64,000 nucleotides of DNA from Leptolyngbya iicbica LK (GCF_004212215.1 NZ_QVFV01000001.1:1448155-1512154); one strand, 5' to 3'; shown: positions 47,600 through 56,104, counted from the stretch's first letter. Translations and numbers: made by a program. The notes: generated from the letters alone by a model not told the origin.

Positions 47600-48040
47600 A
47601 TGACACCACAACTATGGGGCTTGATTGTTGGCGGCTTTTTGCCCGCCCTGTTTTACGGGCTCTCTAGCGTGTTTGCCAAAACGAGCTCTAATGCGGGCAT
47701 GTCAGTCGGCGGCCACCTCTTTTTTATCGGTATCGCGATTAGCGTGATGGGGGGTCTCTTCAACCTGTTTTTACCGGGGAATGTGCCATCGATCGCGGCG
47801 GCCATATCGTCCGCCATGCAAGGTATTTTGTGGGCGATGGGCACCGGCTGCGTGGTCTTGGGACTGCTGAAATATCAGGTTCCCTTGGCCAAACTGGTCC
47901 CCCTTTACAACATGAACACCCTGGTAACTGCTGGATTAGCGCTCATGCTATTTGCGGAGTGGCGCGATACCGATCCCGTCAGACTGCTCATCGGGGCCAG
48001 CTTGATTGTCGTCGGGGGAGTGCTGGTGTCGGGGGCGTGA
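47600..48040 (+). CDS. Half-size EamA/DMT-like transporter protein
   Basis: 146 aa with four to five transmembrane helices (LWGLIVGGFLPALFYGLSSV, HLFFIGIAISVMGGLFNLF, then SAAMQGILWAMGTGCVVL-like AMQGILWAMGTGCVVLGLLK, and a C-terminal LLIGASLIVVGGVLVSGA). It resembles one half of an EamA drug/metabolite transporter or GRP-type permease; such proteins work as dimers. The substrate is unknown. ATG at 47600 is better than an in-frame start at 47540 that adds an unlikely polar leader. Confidence 0.75.
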   Translation: MTPQLWGLIVGGFLPALFYGLSSVFAKTSSNAGMSVGGHLFFIGIAISVMGGLFNLFLPGNVPSIAAAISSAMQGILWAMGTGCVVLGLLKYQVPLAKLVPLYNMNTLVTAGLALMLFAEWRDTDPVRLLIGASLIVVGGVLVSGA

Positions 48041-48098
48041 CAGTTAGGCCGTTGTTGGCAAATAGCCTGCCCAATCGTTGGGGTTAGGCACTACTTGA

Positions 48099-48261
48099 GT
48101 ATGTGTTTAGCGTTCCGCAGAATCCCCTCCATTGGAGGGGTGCCCGCAGGGTGGGGTGGGTTTACCCCTTTGAGTTACAGAGTGACAGGCCGACCCACCC
48201 ATCCGCCCCTCCCAAGAGGGGAATTCAGTACTGAATGAGTGGATTGACGCTAAACACATAC
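48099..48261. repeat. Fold-back element with 15-bp terminal inverted repeats
   Basis: GTATGTGTTTAGCGT (48099-48113) and its exact reverse complement ACGCTAAACACATAC (48247-48261) bound a 163-bp unit. Inside each arm is a smaller hairpin (CCCCTCCATTGGAGGGG at 48124-48140 and CCCCTCCCAAGAGGGG at 48207-48222), and the arms are loosely complementary over most of their length. It has the form of a non-autonomous MITE-like element. It lies between converging genes and could also terminate both. Confidence 0.75.
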
Positions 48262-48300
48262 CTGCCCAACCTGTACAGGTCCTTGACTGGTTTAGGGAGG

Positions 48301-49182
48301 CTATTCGCTAGATGCCCCCGACGCCTCGTCAGCATTAGGCCAGCCCACCTGGGGATAGGGCACATGATGCCGCGCACAGGCTTGTTTCACCCGCAATACC
48401 AAGTCGGTTTTGTAAATAAATTCGTCCCGCGCATCCATCGGATACGCCTTGAGTTTGAGTTGGGTCGCCCAGGGCTTTTCGAGAATGATGACCGTGACGG
48501 GCAGCTTGAGCTGCGTATAACGACTGCTGTAAGCGGCTTGATACAACAAATCTGAAACCAGCTCTACATTCGCGGCGTGGGCAATGTAAAAATCCGTGAC
48601 AATCTGCGCTTCGAGTTGGCCGCTGTTGGCGTTCGAAATCGGTTCATTCCACAACGTGTTGTGGGGAATCGTAACCGTGTCATCGCTAGGGGTGCGGAGT
48701 CGAACTTCGCGCAAGCCATAGTTCACCACCTCGCCGTAATGGTCGCCAATGCGCACGCGATCGCCCATCCTAAAGGAACCTTCAAACAAGGTGACAATGC
48801 CCGCAATGATCGAACTGACATAGTCTTTGAAGGCAAAGCCGAGGGCGACGGCGATGGTACCCGTCAGCGCCAGCAGATTGGACCCCGTGGGATTGACAAA
48901 CAAATGCAGCAGGCGAGCGATCGCCACCAATAGCACCAGCGCTTTGAGAAAGGGCACAGATTGTTTGATCACCAGGCGAAAGCGACGCGGCACTTTTTCA
49001 GAAATAGCGGTGGTGAAGCTTTGAATGGCCGTCAGGAGACCGTAGGCGATCGCCACCGTCAGCAGCGCCTGGAGCAGCGATCGCCACGTGACTTCCTTAA
49101 ACAGCGCCTCCAGATTTTCCGCCGTGGGGACGGTCTCTTGCGCCAACAGCCAGAAGTGAAGAGAAACGGCCATCACAGTCAT
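48301..49182 (-). CDS. Mechanosensitive ion channel (MscS family)
   Basis: 293 aa. Hydrophobic helices (about 8-110) lead into the MscS pore helix and beta domain: LLALTGTIAVALGFAFKDYV, IAGIVTLFEGSFRMGDRVRI, VVNYGLREVRLRTPSDDTVT and IPHNTLWNEPISNAN. It opens under membrane tension after osmotic downshock; small members may have other roles. ATG at 49182 overlaps the TGA of the upstream gene (ATGA), so the two are translationally coupled. Confidence 0.92.
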   Translation of the reverse strand: MTVMAVSLHFWLLAQETVPTAENLEALFKEVTWRSLLQALLTVAIAYGLLTAIQSFTTAISEKVPRRFRLVIKQSVPFLKALVLLVAIARLLHLFVNPTGSNLLALTGTIAVALGFAFKDYVSSIIAGIVTLFEGSFRMGDRVRIGDHYGEVVNYGLREVRLRTPSDDTVTIPHNTLWNEPISNANSGQLEAQIVTDFYIAHAANVELVSDLLYQAAYSSRYTQLKLPVTVIILEKPWATQLKLKAYPMDARDEFIYKTDLVLRVKQACARHHVPYPQVGWPNADEASGASSE

Positions 49183-50375
49183 GCCTGCCCGATCAAAAAA
49201 TTGTTGTTGCCCAGTTCGCTATAGAGCTTGGGGTAGTGCGCCGGATGCACCGTCAACCAGCGTCCCGTTTGGCGCATCAGCCCTTCGCGCCGCAACACTT
49301 GCACCCGCGAGCGAATCATCCGCTCGTCTTCGCCCATACTCAGGGCCAGGTGCGATCGCGTCATCTCCCCATGCAAGAGCAGCGCGTGCAGCAAGTAACG
49401 ATCCAGCGCTTCCAGACTCATAAGGCTGGGCAACTTCGGTTTGCGCGGCGTGATTTCGAGACAGCTCAGATCCGGCGGCAACGTCCCATCTGGCGCGAGC
49501 CGTTCCGCCTCTACGCACAAAGTCTGCAACCAAAGATAAGCAGCGGTGGTCGCGCTGCCTGCCGAGACACTCGCCAAAGTCTTCCAAAAGTCCGCGTCAT
49601 CCTGGGCAATCTGCAGCGTTAACGACAAGTCTGGAGCGCTTTGCAGCACGACCTCAGCTAAGGGCCGCAGCCAGTCCGCCAAGTCCTCACCCGACAGCGA
49701 CGGTAAAGTCATTGTCCGTTCTAAATAGGCCCCAACCTGACACACTTTGTCCAAAAATGCCCAGGCCCAATGGTTACAGCCCATCACCCAAAAGCACGAG
49801 TCATCCTGAGCCACCTGATTTTGCAAATATTCAATGCCCTGCCAGCCCTGAATGCAGCGCAGAAAGCAGGGTTCCAAGCTGGGAATGACGTTAATTTGTA
49901 ACCGCGATGCATGCATGTCGGTCTGGGTCACAGGCATCGCGGGTTGGTCACCTTCGCTTTTTTGTTCGGGAACGAGCTCTCGCTGCAAATGTCCCGTAAT
50001 TTCCAGGGCATTGGGGGGACGATGATAGCCGCTGAGCAAAAAGCGCACTTCGTAATCCAGCAAGTAGTCTTGCAGACTCTCTTTGAGGATGAGGGCGATC
50101 GCGTCCACCGGACGGGTCAACACCACGAGACAATTGCTCACCGTTTCCGGATTCGCTTGCCAAGCCTGCAGCGCTTCCCGCGTCGCTAATTGAATCGCTG
50201 TCGTATAAGGCACCGGCGGCGGCAACGCTTGCAGTTGTCGGGTCAACGCTTGCGTGATGCCCGCTGGCAAAGCCGCCCACTGCGATTCACTTTCGGTGAC
50301 CGTCGGGGCGACCGTCCACTGCCGGGTCAGCCACTGGGGCAGCGATCGCCATAACTCTGACACCTGTCTTGTCAC
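49179..50375 (-). CDS. Hypothetical protein with C-terminal winged-helix (MarR-like) domain
   Basis: 398 aa. The first about 300 residues fit no family I recognise; they contain LVVLTRPVDAIALILKESLQ, a probable nucleotide- or ligand-binding core (SCFWVMGCNHWAWAFLDKVC) and LWLQTLCVEAERLAPDG. The last about 80 residues form a winged helix: LLHALLLHGEMTRSHLALSM, GEDERMIRSRVQVLRREGLM, then TGRWLTVHPAHYPKL. The gene overlaps the mscS start by 4 bp. A regulator or signalling partner for the channel is inferred from that coupling only. Confidence 0.72.
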   Translation of the reverse strand: MTRQVSELWRSLPQWLTRQWTVAPTVTESESQWAALPAGITQALTRQLQALPPPVPYTTAIQLATREALQAWQANPETVSNCLVVLTRPVDAIALILKESLQDYLLDYEVRFLLSGYHRPPNALEITGHLQRELVPEQKSEGDQPAMPVTQTDMHASRLQINVIPSLEPCFLRCIQGWQGIEYLQNQVAQDDSCFWVMGCNHWAWAFLDKVCQVGAYLERTMTLPSLSGEDLADWLRPLAEVVLQSAPDLSLTLQIAQDDADFWKTLASVSAGSATTAAYLWLQTLCVEAERLAPDGTLPPDLSCLEITPRKPKLPSLMSLEALDRYLLHALLLHGEMTRSHLALSMGEDERMIRSRVQVLRREGLMRQTGRWLTVHPAHYPKLYSELGNNNFLIGQA

Positions 50376-50489
50376 CCTGCCACCTCTAGCGCTTTGTCTG
50401 CCATCCTAAGACGCGCCTCTGACTCTGCCCGCCGTCCCGTCACAATCTTGGTCACACCACCCCAGCGGGTCACTCCCCCCAGCGACTGA

Positions 50490-50518
50490 TTGAGATTTGT
50501 TCCCCACGAGAGTATATT
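50490..50518 (+). promoter_or_regulatory. Strong sigma-70-type promoter
   Basis: TTGAGA (50490-50495), a 17-nt spacer and TATATT (50513-50518) are a near-consensus pair. Transcription would begin at about 50525 and read into the structured leader or small RNA. Confidence 0.7.
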
Positions 50519-50524
50519 AAGAAA

Positions 50525-50623
50525 TACAAAGGCGCTTCTCCGCTGCCGCTGGAGAATGTTCCTCATAGTGATGATTGCCAGGATACGTCTTTCGAGGATT
50601 CGTCGACATATCCTGGCTTTTTT
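50525..50623 (+). ncRNA. Candidate small RNA or terminated leader
   Basis: The about 100-nt transcript from the promoter at 50490 would contain a 5' hairpin (TTCTCC/GGAGAA, 50536-50556), a mostly unpaired stretch including TTCCTCATAG, and a textbook intrinsic terminator. The terminator is GCCAGGATA (50577-50585) paired with TATCCTGGC (50609-50617), followed by six T residues. This order (hairpin, CCUCA-containing single strand, terminator) resembles the cyanobacterial sRNA Yfr1, but the Yfr1 core ACUCCUCAC is not exact. The alternative is an attenuator for the small gene at 50653. Confidence 0.55.
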
Positions 50624-50652
50624 GTTGTAAACCTCATCCCCAAAGAGACGCC

Positions 50653-50790
50653 ATGGCCAGCAAAGAGCAAATCCAAAAGCACCTATCCCTTAGTTCCAAC
50701 ATTAAGTTAGGGCCGACTGTGCCCGACGAAAGAGCGGAGCAAGCTCGCAAGATGCGCATTATGGAACACATCAACCGCAGCAAGGGCTAA
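50653..50790 (+). CDS. Small hypothetical protein
   Basis: 45 aa, MASKEQIQKHLSLSSNIKLG then polar sequence ending RIMEHINRSKG; soluble and basic, no recognised family. It follows the candidate RNA and terminator, so expression may depend on read-through. The frame upstream to 50575 runs through the terminator and is unlikely to be translated. Its stop overlaps the M23 gene stop by 4 bp, the two converging. Confidence 0.5.
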   Translation: MASKEQIQKHLSLSSNIKLGPTVPDERAEQARKMRIMEHINRSKG

Positions 50791-51989
50791 AGGTACGCCA
50801 TCGGGTTAACTGGCGACCCGTTTTGCCGCACCTCGAAATGCAGGTGCGGCCCTGTGGATAGGCCCGTGGAACCGACTGCCGCGATCGCCTGCCCTTGACT
50901 GACGGCTTGGCCCGCACTGACAAACAATCGACTGCAGTGGGCATATAGCGTCGTGATGCCCCCACCATGGTCAACGATCACGGTGTTGCCATAGCCGCCG
51001 CGCCAACCGGAAAAAATCACTCGGCCTGAATCTGCCGCATAAATGGTCGTGCCGGTCGGCGCGCCAAAATCGACCCCCGCATGAAGGCGCGAAGTGCCCA
51101 AAATGGGGTGACGGCGATAGCCAAAGCCGCTGGTCATGCGTCCATTCACAGGAAACACAAAGACACCAGTCCCGCGCACCACCCCCGTCGAAGCGGCAAC
51201 TCTTTGACGAATGAGGGCAGCAATTTCTTCCGAATCCCTAGCCAGTTGCTCTTGAGCAGCAGCTAAGGCCGCTTTATCGGTTTGCAGGCGACTGATGAGC
51301 AACTCTTGCTGCGAGGCTTCGGCTTCATACTGCTGTTTTTTCGCCAACAGTTCTTGCCGCAGCAAAAAGACTCGGGTCTTTTGCGACTCGACCACGGCCC
51401 GTTGCTGTTTAATCTCATCCGCCTTGGCCTTCAGGTCGACCAGCACATTGCGATCGGCCTGATAGACCCGCTGTAACTGATAGCGACGATCCAAAAATTC
51501 ATTGAAATTTTCGCTCTGGAGCAACACCGCCCACCCCTCGCCCCCTTGCTGACGCTGCAAAAACTGCAAGCGGCCCACTGCGGCGCGGCGCACATCTTCG
51601 TAAGCGGCTTCGGCTTTCAGCAAGTCATTTTCAAGCGCCTTGAGTTCATCCTCCGCTTTAGCCAAGCGAAATTCGGTGTCAGCAATTTGCTGGGCCGTGG
51701 CAGCAATGGTGTTTTGCAGAACATCTAAATTCTGCTCAGCTTGATCGGTTTGTCGCTCTAGCTGCTGGGTTTGCTGTTGAATGTTTTGACGCTTTTGGTC
51801 AATCGTCTCTTTTTGCTCCCGCAGGTCATCAATGGACTGGCTGATGAGGAACGAACGCTCCATGGCCTGCACAGGCGTATGCAAAATCAGGCTATGGCAC
51901 AGCGCGATCGCGATCGCCAGCACCACCGTACTCACCCACCAACGCCGCCGTCGAATTTGCGGGGTTGGTCGCATCCCATTTGCAGTCAT
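50787..51989 (-). CDS. EnvC-like murein hydrolase activator / M23 metallopeptidase
   Basis: 400 aa. A signal or anchor helix (about 20-35, STVVLAIAIALCHSL) is followed by a long coiled coil (about 50-250, IDQKRQNIQQQTQQLERQTD) and a C-terminal M23 domain with GYRRHPILGTSRLHAGVDFG, ADSGRVIFSG and GPHLHFEVRQNGSPVNP. The zinc-binding elements HxxxD and HLH are intact, so it may itself be an endopeptidase in addition to activating amidases at the division site. ATG at 51989 is preferred (AGGTGGTGAAAAG upstream); the frame continues to 52052. Confidence 0.87.
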   Translation of the reverse strand: MTANGMRPTPQIRRRRWWVSTVVLAIAIALCHSLILHTPVQAMERSFLISQSIDDLREQKETIDQKRQNIQQQTQQLERQTDQAEQNLDVLQNTIAATAQQIADTEFRLAKAEDELKALENDLLKAEAAYEDVRRAAVGRLQFLQRQQGGEGWAVLLQSENFNEFLDRRYQLQRVYQADRNVLVDLKAKADEIKQQRAVVESQKTRVFLLRQELLAKKQQYEAEASQQELLISRLQTDKAALAAAQEQLARDSEEIAALIRQRVAASTGVVRGTGVFVFPVNGRMTSGFGYRRHPILGTSRLHAGVDFGAPTGTTIYAADSGRVIFSGWRGGYGNTVIVDHGGGITTLYAHCSRLFVSAGQAVSQGQAIAAVGSTGLSTGPHLHFEVRQNGSPVNPMAYL

Positions 51990-52403
51990 CTTTTCACCAC
52001 CTGCTGTCAATGCCTGCTGACCCATGTCATGCCCATCCATCACCCAGAGCACCCCGAAGAATCACCGCATTTTAGCGGCAAAGCCGCCAACGCACACTCA
52101 GTCCTTTCAAAAAGTCGCCGATTTTTTGCCAACTCCCCGTTGTCGCTCCCACGAGTGCAGCACTTAACGCTAGATGCAGCGTATCGCCCATAAAACTTAC
52201 CCTATATAGAGCAAATCGCTCGCCATTGATACATAACTGCAACATGACTCGCGCGCCACCTCTGTTGGGGATTGTGGATTCTCAAGGGAGTCTGTGGGAG
52301 TCCGTGGTGGGCGATCGCAATTCGACCTTCAGCATGAGCATCCGTTGACATCCCCAACCAGAATTGCCCTGACTCGCCAACGGCCCTTACAACAACTTTT
52401 ACA
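51990..52403. other. Divergent upstream region of the M23 and small-ORF/gor genes
   Basis: 414 bases. One small hairpin (GCGGCAAAGCCGC, 52074-52086) is visible; otherwise nothing is recognised. Confidence 0.5.
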
Positions 52404-52562
52404 ATGGAAAAAGAAAACCCCGATGACACACAGTTGGGCATTGTGCGATCGCGCAAACTAGTCACCGCTCCGGAGGTCTGTGGATTGCGGTTTACTGACC
52501 CAGATCAGCATCCCGTCACCGTTGACAGTCGCCCCCAGTCAGGCACTCAAGCGGGTTTGTGA
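52404..52562 (+). CDS. Possible small protein or leader upstream of gor
   Basis: A 52-codon frame from ATG at 52404 (start MEKENPDDTQLGIVRSRKLV, end DSRPQSGTQAGL) ends 44 bp before gor. It is polar and unlike any family I know. Codon use looks acceptable. It may be a genuine small protein cotranscribed with gor or chance. Confidence 0.35.
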   Translation: MEKENPDDTQLGIVRSRKLVTAPEVCGLRFTDPDQHPVTVDSRPQSGTQAGL

Positions 52563-52606
52563 GCAGTTGTCGGTCTATCAGTCATGGGAATCAAGGAGGA
52601 ACATTT

Positions 52607-53959
52607 ATGAGCTACGATTTCGACCTATTTGTAATTGGCGGGGGCTCCGGGGGCATTTCATCCGCTCGGCGAGCGGCCCAATATGGGGCTAAAGTCGGCG
52701 TCGCTGAGGCTTGGACTATCGGCGGCACCTGCGTCAATCGTGGCTGCGTTCCCAAAAAGCTGATGATGTATGCGTCCCGCTTTCCCGAGCAGTTTCATGC
52801 GGCAACGGGGTATGGCTGGAGCCAAAGCGACAGCAAATTTAACTGGTCAACTCTGATCAAGGCGGTAGAAAACGAACTCAAACGGCTGAACGGCATCTAT
52901 GACGGCATGTTAGAGCGCTCTAACGTGCAAGTATTTCCGCACTATGCCAGCTTTATCGACTCCCACACGTTGGATGTCGGCGGCGAAAAGATCACGGCGG
53001 AGAAGATTCTCATTGCCGTGGGCGGCAAACCTGTATTGCCCCCCATCCCCGGCATCGAACACGCCATCACCTCAGACGATATTTTCCACCTGCCAGAACA
53101 ACCGCACAAAGCGGTCATTTTGGGCGGGGGCTACATCGGCTGTGAATTTGCCTGCATTCTGAATGGATTGGGCACTGAGGTGACGCAAGTCATTCGCGGC
53201 GACAAGATTTTGCGCGGCTTTGACGAAGACATTCGCGATGAAATTCAAGCCAAGATGGTTGCCGACGGCATCCACATCATGACGCAGACGGACATCAAGC
53301 ACGTGGCCAAAACGGACAATGGCGTGGATGTCTGTGTGTTGATCAATGGGCACGAAGAGCACATTCTGGCCGATGTGGTGAGCTTAGCCGCCCTGGGCCG
53401 CAAGCCGAACATCGAGAAGCTGGGGCTGGAAAATACTCAGGTGGAGTTGGCGGCGGGCGCGATCGCCGTCGATCAATACAGCACCACTGCTGAGCCCCAC
53501 ATTTTCGCGGTCGGAGACGTGACGGATAAGGTCAATTTGACCCCAGTGGCGATTTCCGAAGGTCGCGCCTTTGCCGACACGCAGTTTGGCGGGCAGTCGC
53601 GCACCATGAGCTACGACAATATCCCCACTGCCGTCTTTACCTCGCCAGAAGCCGCCACCGTGGGCCTGACGGAAGCAGAAGCGATCGCCCAATATGGCGA
53701 AGATGGCATCAAGGTGTATCGCTCAAAATTCCGCCCCATGTTTTACACCATGCCGGATATTCAGACCAAGACGCTGATGAAGCTGATCGTGCATGTGGAG
53801 AGCGATCGCGTGATCGGGGCTCACATGGTCGGTGACGATGCCGCCGAAATTATCCAAGGGGTGGCGATCGCGCTTAAAACGGGGGCGACCAAAGCGAACT
53901 TTGACGCCACGGTGGGCATTCACCCCAGCGCCGCCGAAGAGTTCGTCACCATGCGTTAA
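52607..53959 (+). CDS. gor: Glutathione reductase
   Basis: NADPH-dependent reduction of glutathione disulfide (EC 1.8.1.7), central to redox buffering under light stress. 450 aa from ATG at 52607, which has a strong ribosome site (AAGGAGGA, 6 nt spacing). The FAD motif VIGGGSGGISSARRA, the redox disulfide GGTCVNRGCVPKKLM (about 39-53), the NADPH fold VILGGGYIGCEFACI, FAVGDVT and the C-terminal VGIHPSAAEEF with the catalytic His are all present. Confidence 0.96.
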   Translation: MSYDFDLFVIGGGSGGISSARRAAQYGAKVGVAEAWTIGGTCVNRGCVPKKLMMYASRFPEQFHAATGYGWSQSDSKFNWSTLIKAVENELKRLNGIYDGMLERSNVQVFPHYASFIDSHTLDVGGEKITAEKILIAVGGKPVLPPIPGIEHAITSDDIFHLPEQPHKAVILGGGYIGCEFACILNGLGTEVTQVIRGDKILRGFDEDIRDEIQAKMVADGIHIMTQTDIKHVAKTDNGVDVCVLINGHEEHILADVVSLAALGRKPNIEKLGLENTQVELAAGAIAVDQYSTTAEPHIFAVGDVTDKVNLTPVAISEGRAFADTQFGGQSRTMSYDNIPTAVFTSPEAATVGLTEAEAIAQYGEDGIKVYRSKFRPMFYTMPDIQTKTLMKLIVHVESDRVIGAHMVGDDAAEIIQGVAIALKTGATKANFDATVGIHPSAAEEFVTMR

Positions 53960-53991
53960 GACCTCACAGAGTCCTGGATAGGATCACTTTC

Positions 53992-54022
53992 AGCCACCTC
54001 AGCGGTATCGTCTGGGGTGGCT
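53992..54022 (+). terminator. gor terminator
   Basis: AGCCACCTCAG (53992-54002) pairs with CTGGGGTGGCT (54012-54022), allowing one U-G pair, and is followed by GTTTGCTGTG, a weak T-tract. It lies 33 bp past the gor stop. Confidence 0.6.
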
Positions 54023-54140
54023 GTTTGCTGTGTGGGGCAACCATCACCTGATCCTGTGAGCAAGAACACAAAACCTAACCGGGAGAGCCGCGCAATGGGG
54101 CTGTTTTTATCAACATCACCACGCCAGGAGCGTTACCCCC

Positions 54141-54251
54141 ATGACCCCCGAACAAGTACAAGGACTATGGATTTGCCTGATGATTAGCGTCTCCACAGTA
54201 ATCATTTGCCCCGCTGTTCTATGGGTTCTGCCCGATCGCTCCGCCGCTTAG
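54141..54251 (+). CDS. Tiny single-pass membrane protein
   Basis: 36 aa, too short for usual gene callers. MTPEQVQGLWICLMISVSTV begins a single transmembrane helix with two Cys, then PDRSAA. AGGAG stands 10 nt before the ATG. The size fits the many small subunits of cyanobacterial thylakoid complexes, but it matches none that I know, so the call is open. Confidence 0.45.
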   Translation: MTPEQVQGLWICLMISVSTVIICPAVLWVLPDRSAA

Positions 54252-54312
54252 GCATCAGACTTGAATCGGTGCGACAACAGCAACAACAGCCGCCTTAGCC
54301 GTTCAAGCCCCC

Positions 54313-55680
54313 CTAGCGATGCACTTGCTGCCCCAGCCAGGTCAGGGCCTCTGCCGAGGTCGTGATCGTTCCCTCAGCATGGGCGATTTCGGCGGCGGCG
54401 AGTAGTTGCCCAATGTGCGGCCCCGGACGCAGCCCCAATTGCTGAATCAAATCGCGCCCCGTCACCAACGCATGGGGATGAGCCACCGGATCCGCCGGAT
54501 TCAGGAAGCGCTCAATCAGCTGCGTCAACACTGGCAAAGGAATACCTTCTGCCAAGCCCACCAGAACTAACGCAATGAAGCTGTTGCCCGCTGTTTTAAA
54601 CAGTTGATATTGCTGTCGGGGCGCGTCATCGCCCTGCGCGATCGCCTGCAACACTTCCCAACTGCGCAAAATCGCCAGCACCGCTTGCTGCTCGGCCCGG
54701 CTGTATTTGAAGTGGGTCAGTTCCGTTTCGGCAATATCCACATCGGGCGACAAGATACGACTCAGCTTGGCTGCCTTAAACCAGCTCCGGTGAAATCCGG
54801 GGGGCGTCTGTTCTTTAATCCACCCGCTGAGCAACGCCGCAAATCCAGGACAATGCTCCTGCAACTGCGCGGCTGCCGCATCCACTGCCGCTAACTGCCG
54901 AATCTGCACGGCTGACAGGTTGGGAAGCCAGGTACAGAGCACATCATCTTCCCAGGCCAGCTTCATCAGCGGCGTACCCTCGGGCTTGCTTAACAGGCTA
55001 TCCAGTTCGCCGCGCACGCGCTCTGCCGCCACTTTGCCCAGCAGCGGAGCCAGTTCGTGAATGGTGGAGCGAGTCGGTTCATCCAGGGTGAAATCAAGCT
55101 GCGCCGCCTGCCGATAGGCCCGCAAGAGCCGCAGGGGATCGTCCGCCAGATTATCTGCCGCAATCATCCGCAGCACTCGCCGTTCTAAATCAGCACAGCC
55201 CCCCAGCGGGTCAAAGACCTGCTCGGTGTGGGGATGGTAGGCGATCGCGTTCACGGTGAAATCGCGGCGATGCAAGTCGGACTCCAGACTGTCCCCCACT
55301 TGTTGGGCAAAGTCCACCGTCGCCTGGGGAAACACCACCCGCGCAATCTGATTCTGCGGATCGAGCACGACAAATCCGGCTCCGTAGTGACGGGCGATCG
55401 CTCGCGCCGTTTCCACCGCCTGACAGGGCACCACAAAGTCCAAATCCAGATAGTCGGCTTTGCGGCCTAGCAGCGCATCGCGTACACTCCCGCCCACTAA
55501 ATGCGCCGATTCCGGCAGGAGGGATAGCTCAAAAGGCCAGGTCTGAGGCGATAGTACAGAGCTCACGGACAGCGCAGCAGCAGCGAAGGGAGATTGTTCG
55601 AGGGAAACAGCTTGCAATGCAGGACGACGGGTAAACAACAAAGCCTTCGGGAACGAGAGGGGATTCACCGATGAAGGCAC
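54313..55680 (-). CDS. cca: CCA tRNA nucleotidyltransferase/poly(A) polymerase family
   Basis: Adds or repairs the 3' CCA of tRNAs, or in some cyanobacteria only part of it (A- or CC-adding enzymes). 455 aa. The catalytic head shows HLVGGSVRDALLGRKADYLD (about 61-80) with the DLDF metal site, DFTVNAIAYH, DDPLRLLRAYRQAAQLDF and the RNA-binding helical body to the end. It has a long N-terminal extension (about 50 residues) before the core. Whether it is A-, CC- or CCA-adding cannot be read by eye. Confidence 0.88.
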   Translation of the reverse strand: MPSSVNPLSFPKALLFTRRPALQAVSLEQSPFAAAALSVSSVLSPQTWPFELSLLPESAHLVGGSVRDALLGRKADYLDLDFVVPCQAVETARAIARHYGAGFVVLDPQNQIARVVFPQATVDFAQQVGDSLESDLHRRDFTVNAIAYHPHTEQVFDPLGGCADLERRVLRMIAADNLADDPLRLLRAYRQAAQLDFTLDEPTRSTIHELAPLLGKVAAERVRGELDSLLSKPEGTPLMKLAWEDDVLCTWLPNLSAVQIRQLAAVDAAAAQLQEHCPGFAALLSGWIKEQTPPGFHRSWFKAAKLSRILSPDVDIAETELTHFKYSRAEQQAVLAILRSWEVLQAIAQGDDAPRQQYQLFKTAGNSFIALVLVGLAEGIPLPVLTQLIERFLNPADPVAHPHALVTGRDLIQQLGLRPGPHIGQLLAAAEIAHAEGTITTSAEALTWLGQQVHR

Positions 55681-55802
55681 AGCTTTTCATTTTGCAACAT
55701 TGCTTCCCACTCTGACAGCAGCTCAACCGCAAGTTGCGCTAGATTAGCAAAAACTTAGCACTCTCTTGTTCCACAGTAGGCCGTTTCTTCGGAAAAGATC
55801 CA

Positions 55803-56051
55803 ATGTGCATTTGTGTGAATTGCCACTATGTCGATCGCTGCACTACCTACAACGCGGTCGAAACCCAGCACCAGCAACCCCACCTGACGGAGTCGCCAAC
55901 TTTTGAGGCGACTAACCCCACCATTAATGTCAACATTCGCCAAGATGGCGACATTATCGAGATGGAATGGGATGTGGTCGGCTGCGACAGCTTTGTGGAA
56001 GAAATGGGCAAATGGTCGAAGCTGCGCCCCGGTGAACTGGTGCCTACGTAG
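55803..56051 (+). CDS. ycf34: Ycf34 protein
   Basis: 82 aa; MCICVNCHYVDRCTTYNAVE is the Ycf34 hallmark, with Cys2, Cys4, Cys7 and Cys13 as likely ligands of the [4Fe-4S] cluster described for Synechocystis Ycf34. It is needed for normal photosynthetic electron transport there. The tail (EMEWDVVGCDSFVEEMGKW) is also typical. ATG at 55803. Confidence 0.93.
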   Translation: MCICVNCHYVDRCTTYNAVETQHQQPHLTESPTFEATNPTINVNIRQDGDIIEMEWDVVGCDSFVEEMGKWSKLRPGELVPT

Positions 56052-56071
56052 CGATCGCATTCAGAGCAGGC

Positions 56072-56104
56072 AGGGGACGCTCCCTTTGAAAGGGAGCGTC
56101 CCCT
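56072..56104. terminator. Perfect 16-bp inverted repeat, bidirectional terminator candidate
   Basis: AGGGGACGCTCCCTTT (56072-56087) and AAAGGGAGCGTCCCCT (56089-56104) are exact reverse complements around one base. It lies between ycf34 and a minus-strand gene, so it can end both transcripts; no long T-tract follows. Confidence 0.65.

Noticed and set aside
50490-50623. Firm assignment of the small RNA as Yfr1
   Set aside because: The general plan matches, but the invariant ACUCCUCACAC core is not present exactly, so only a candidate RNA is reported.
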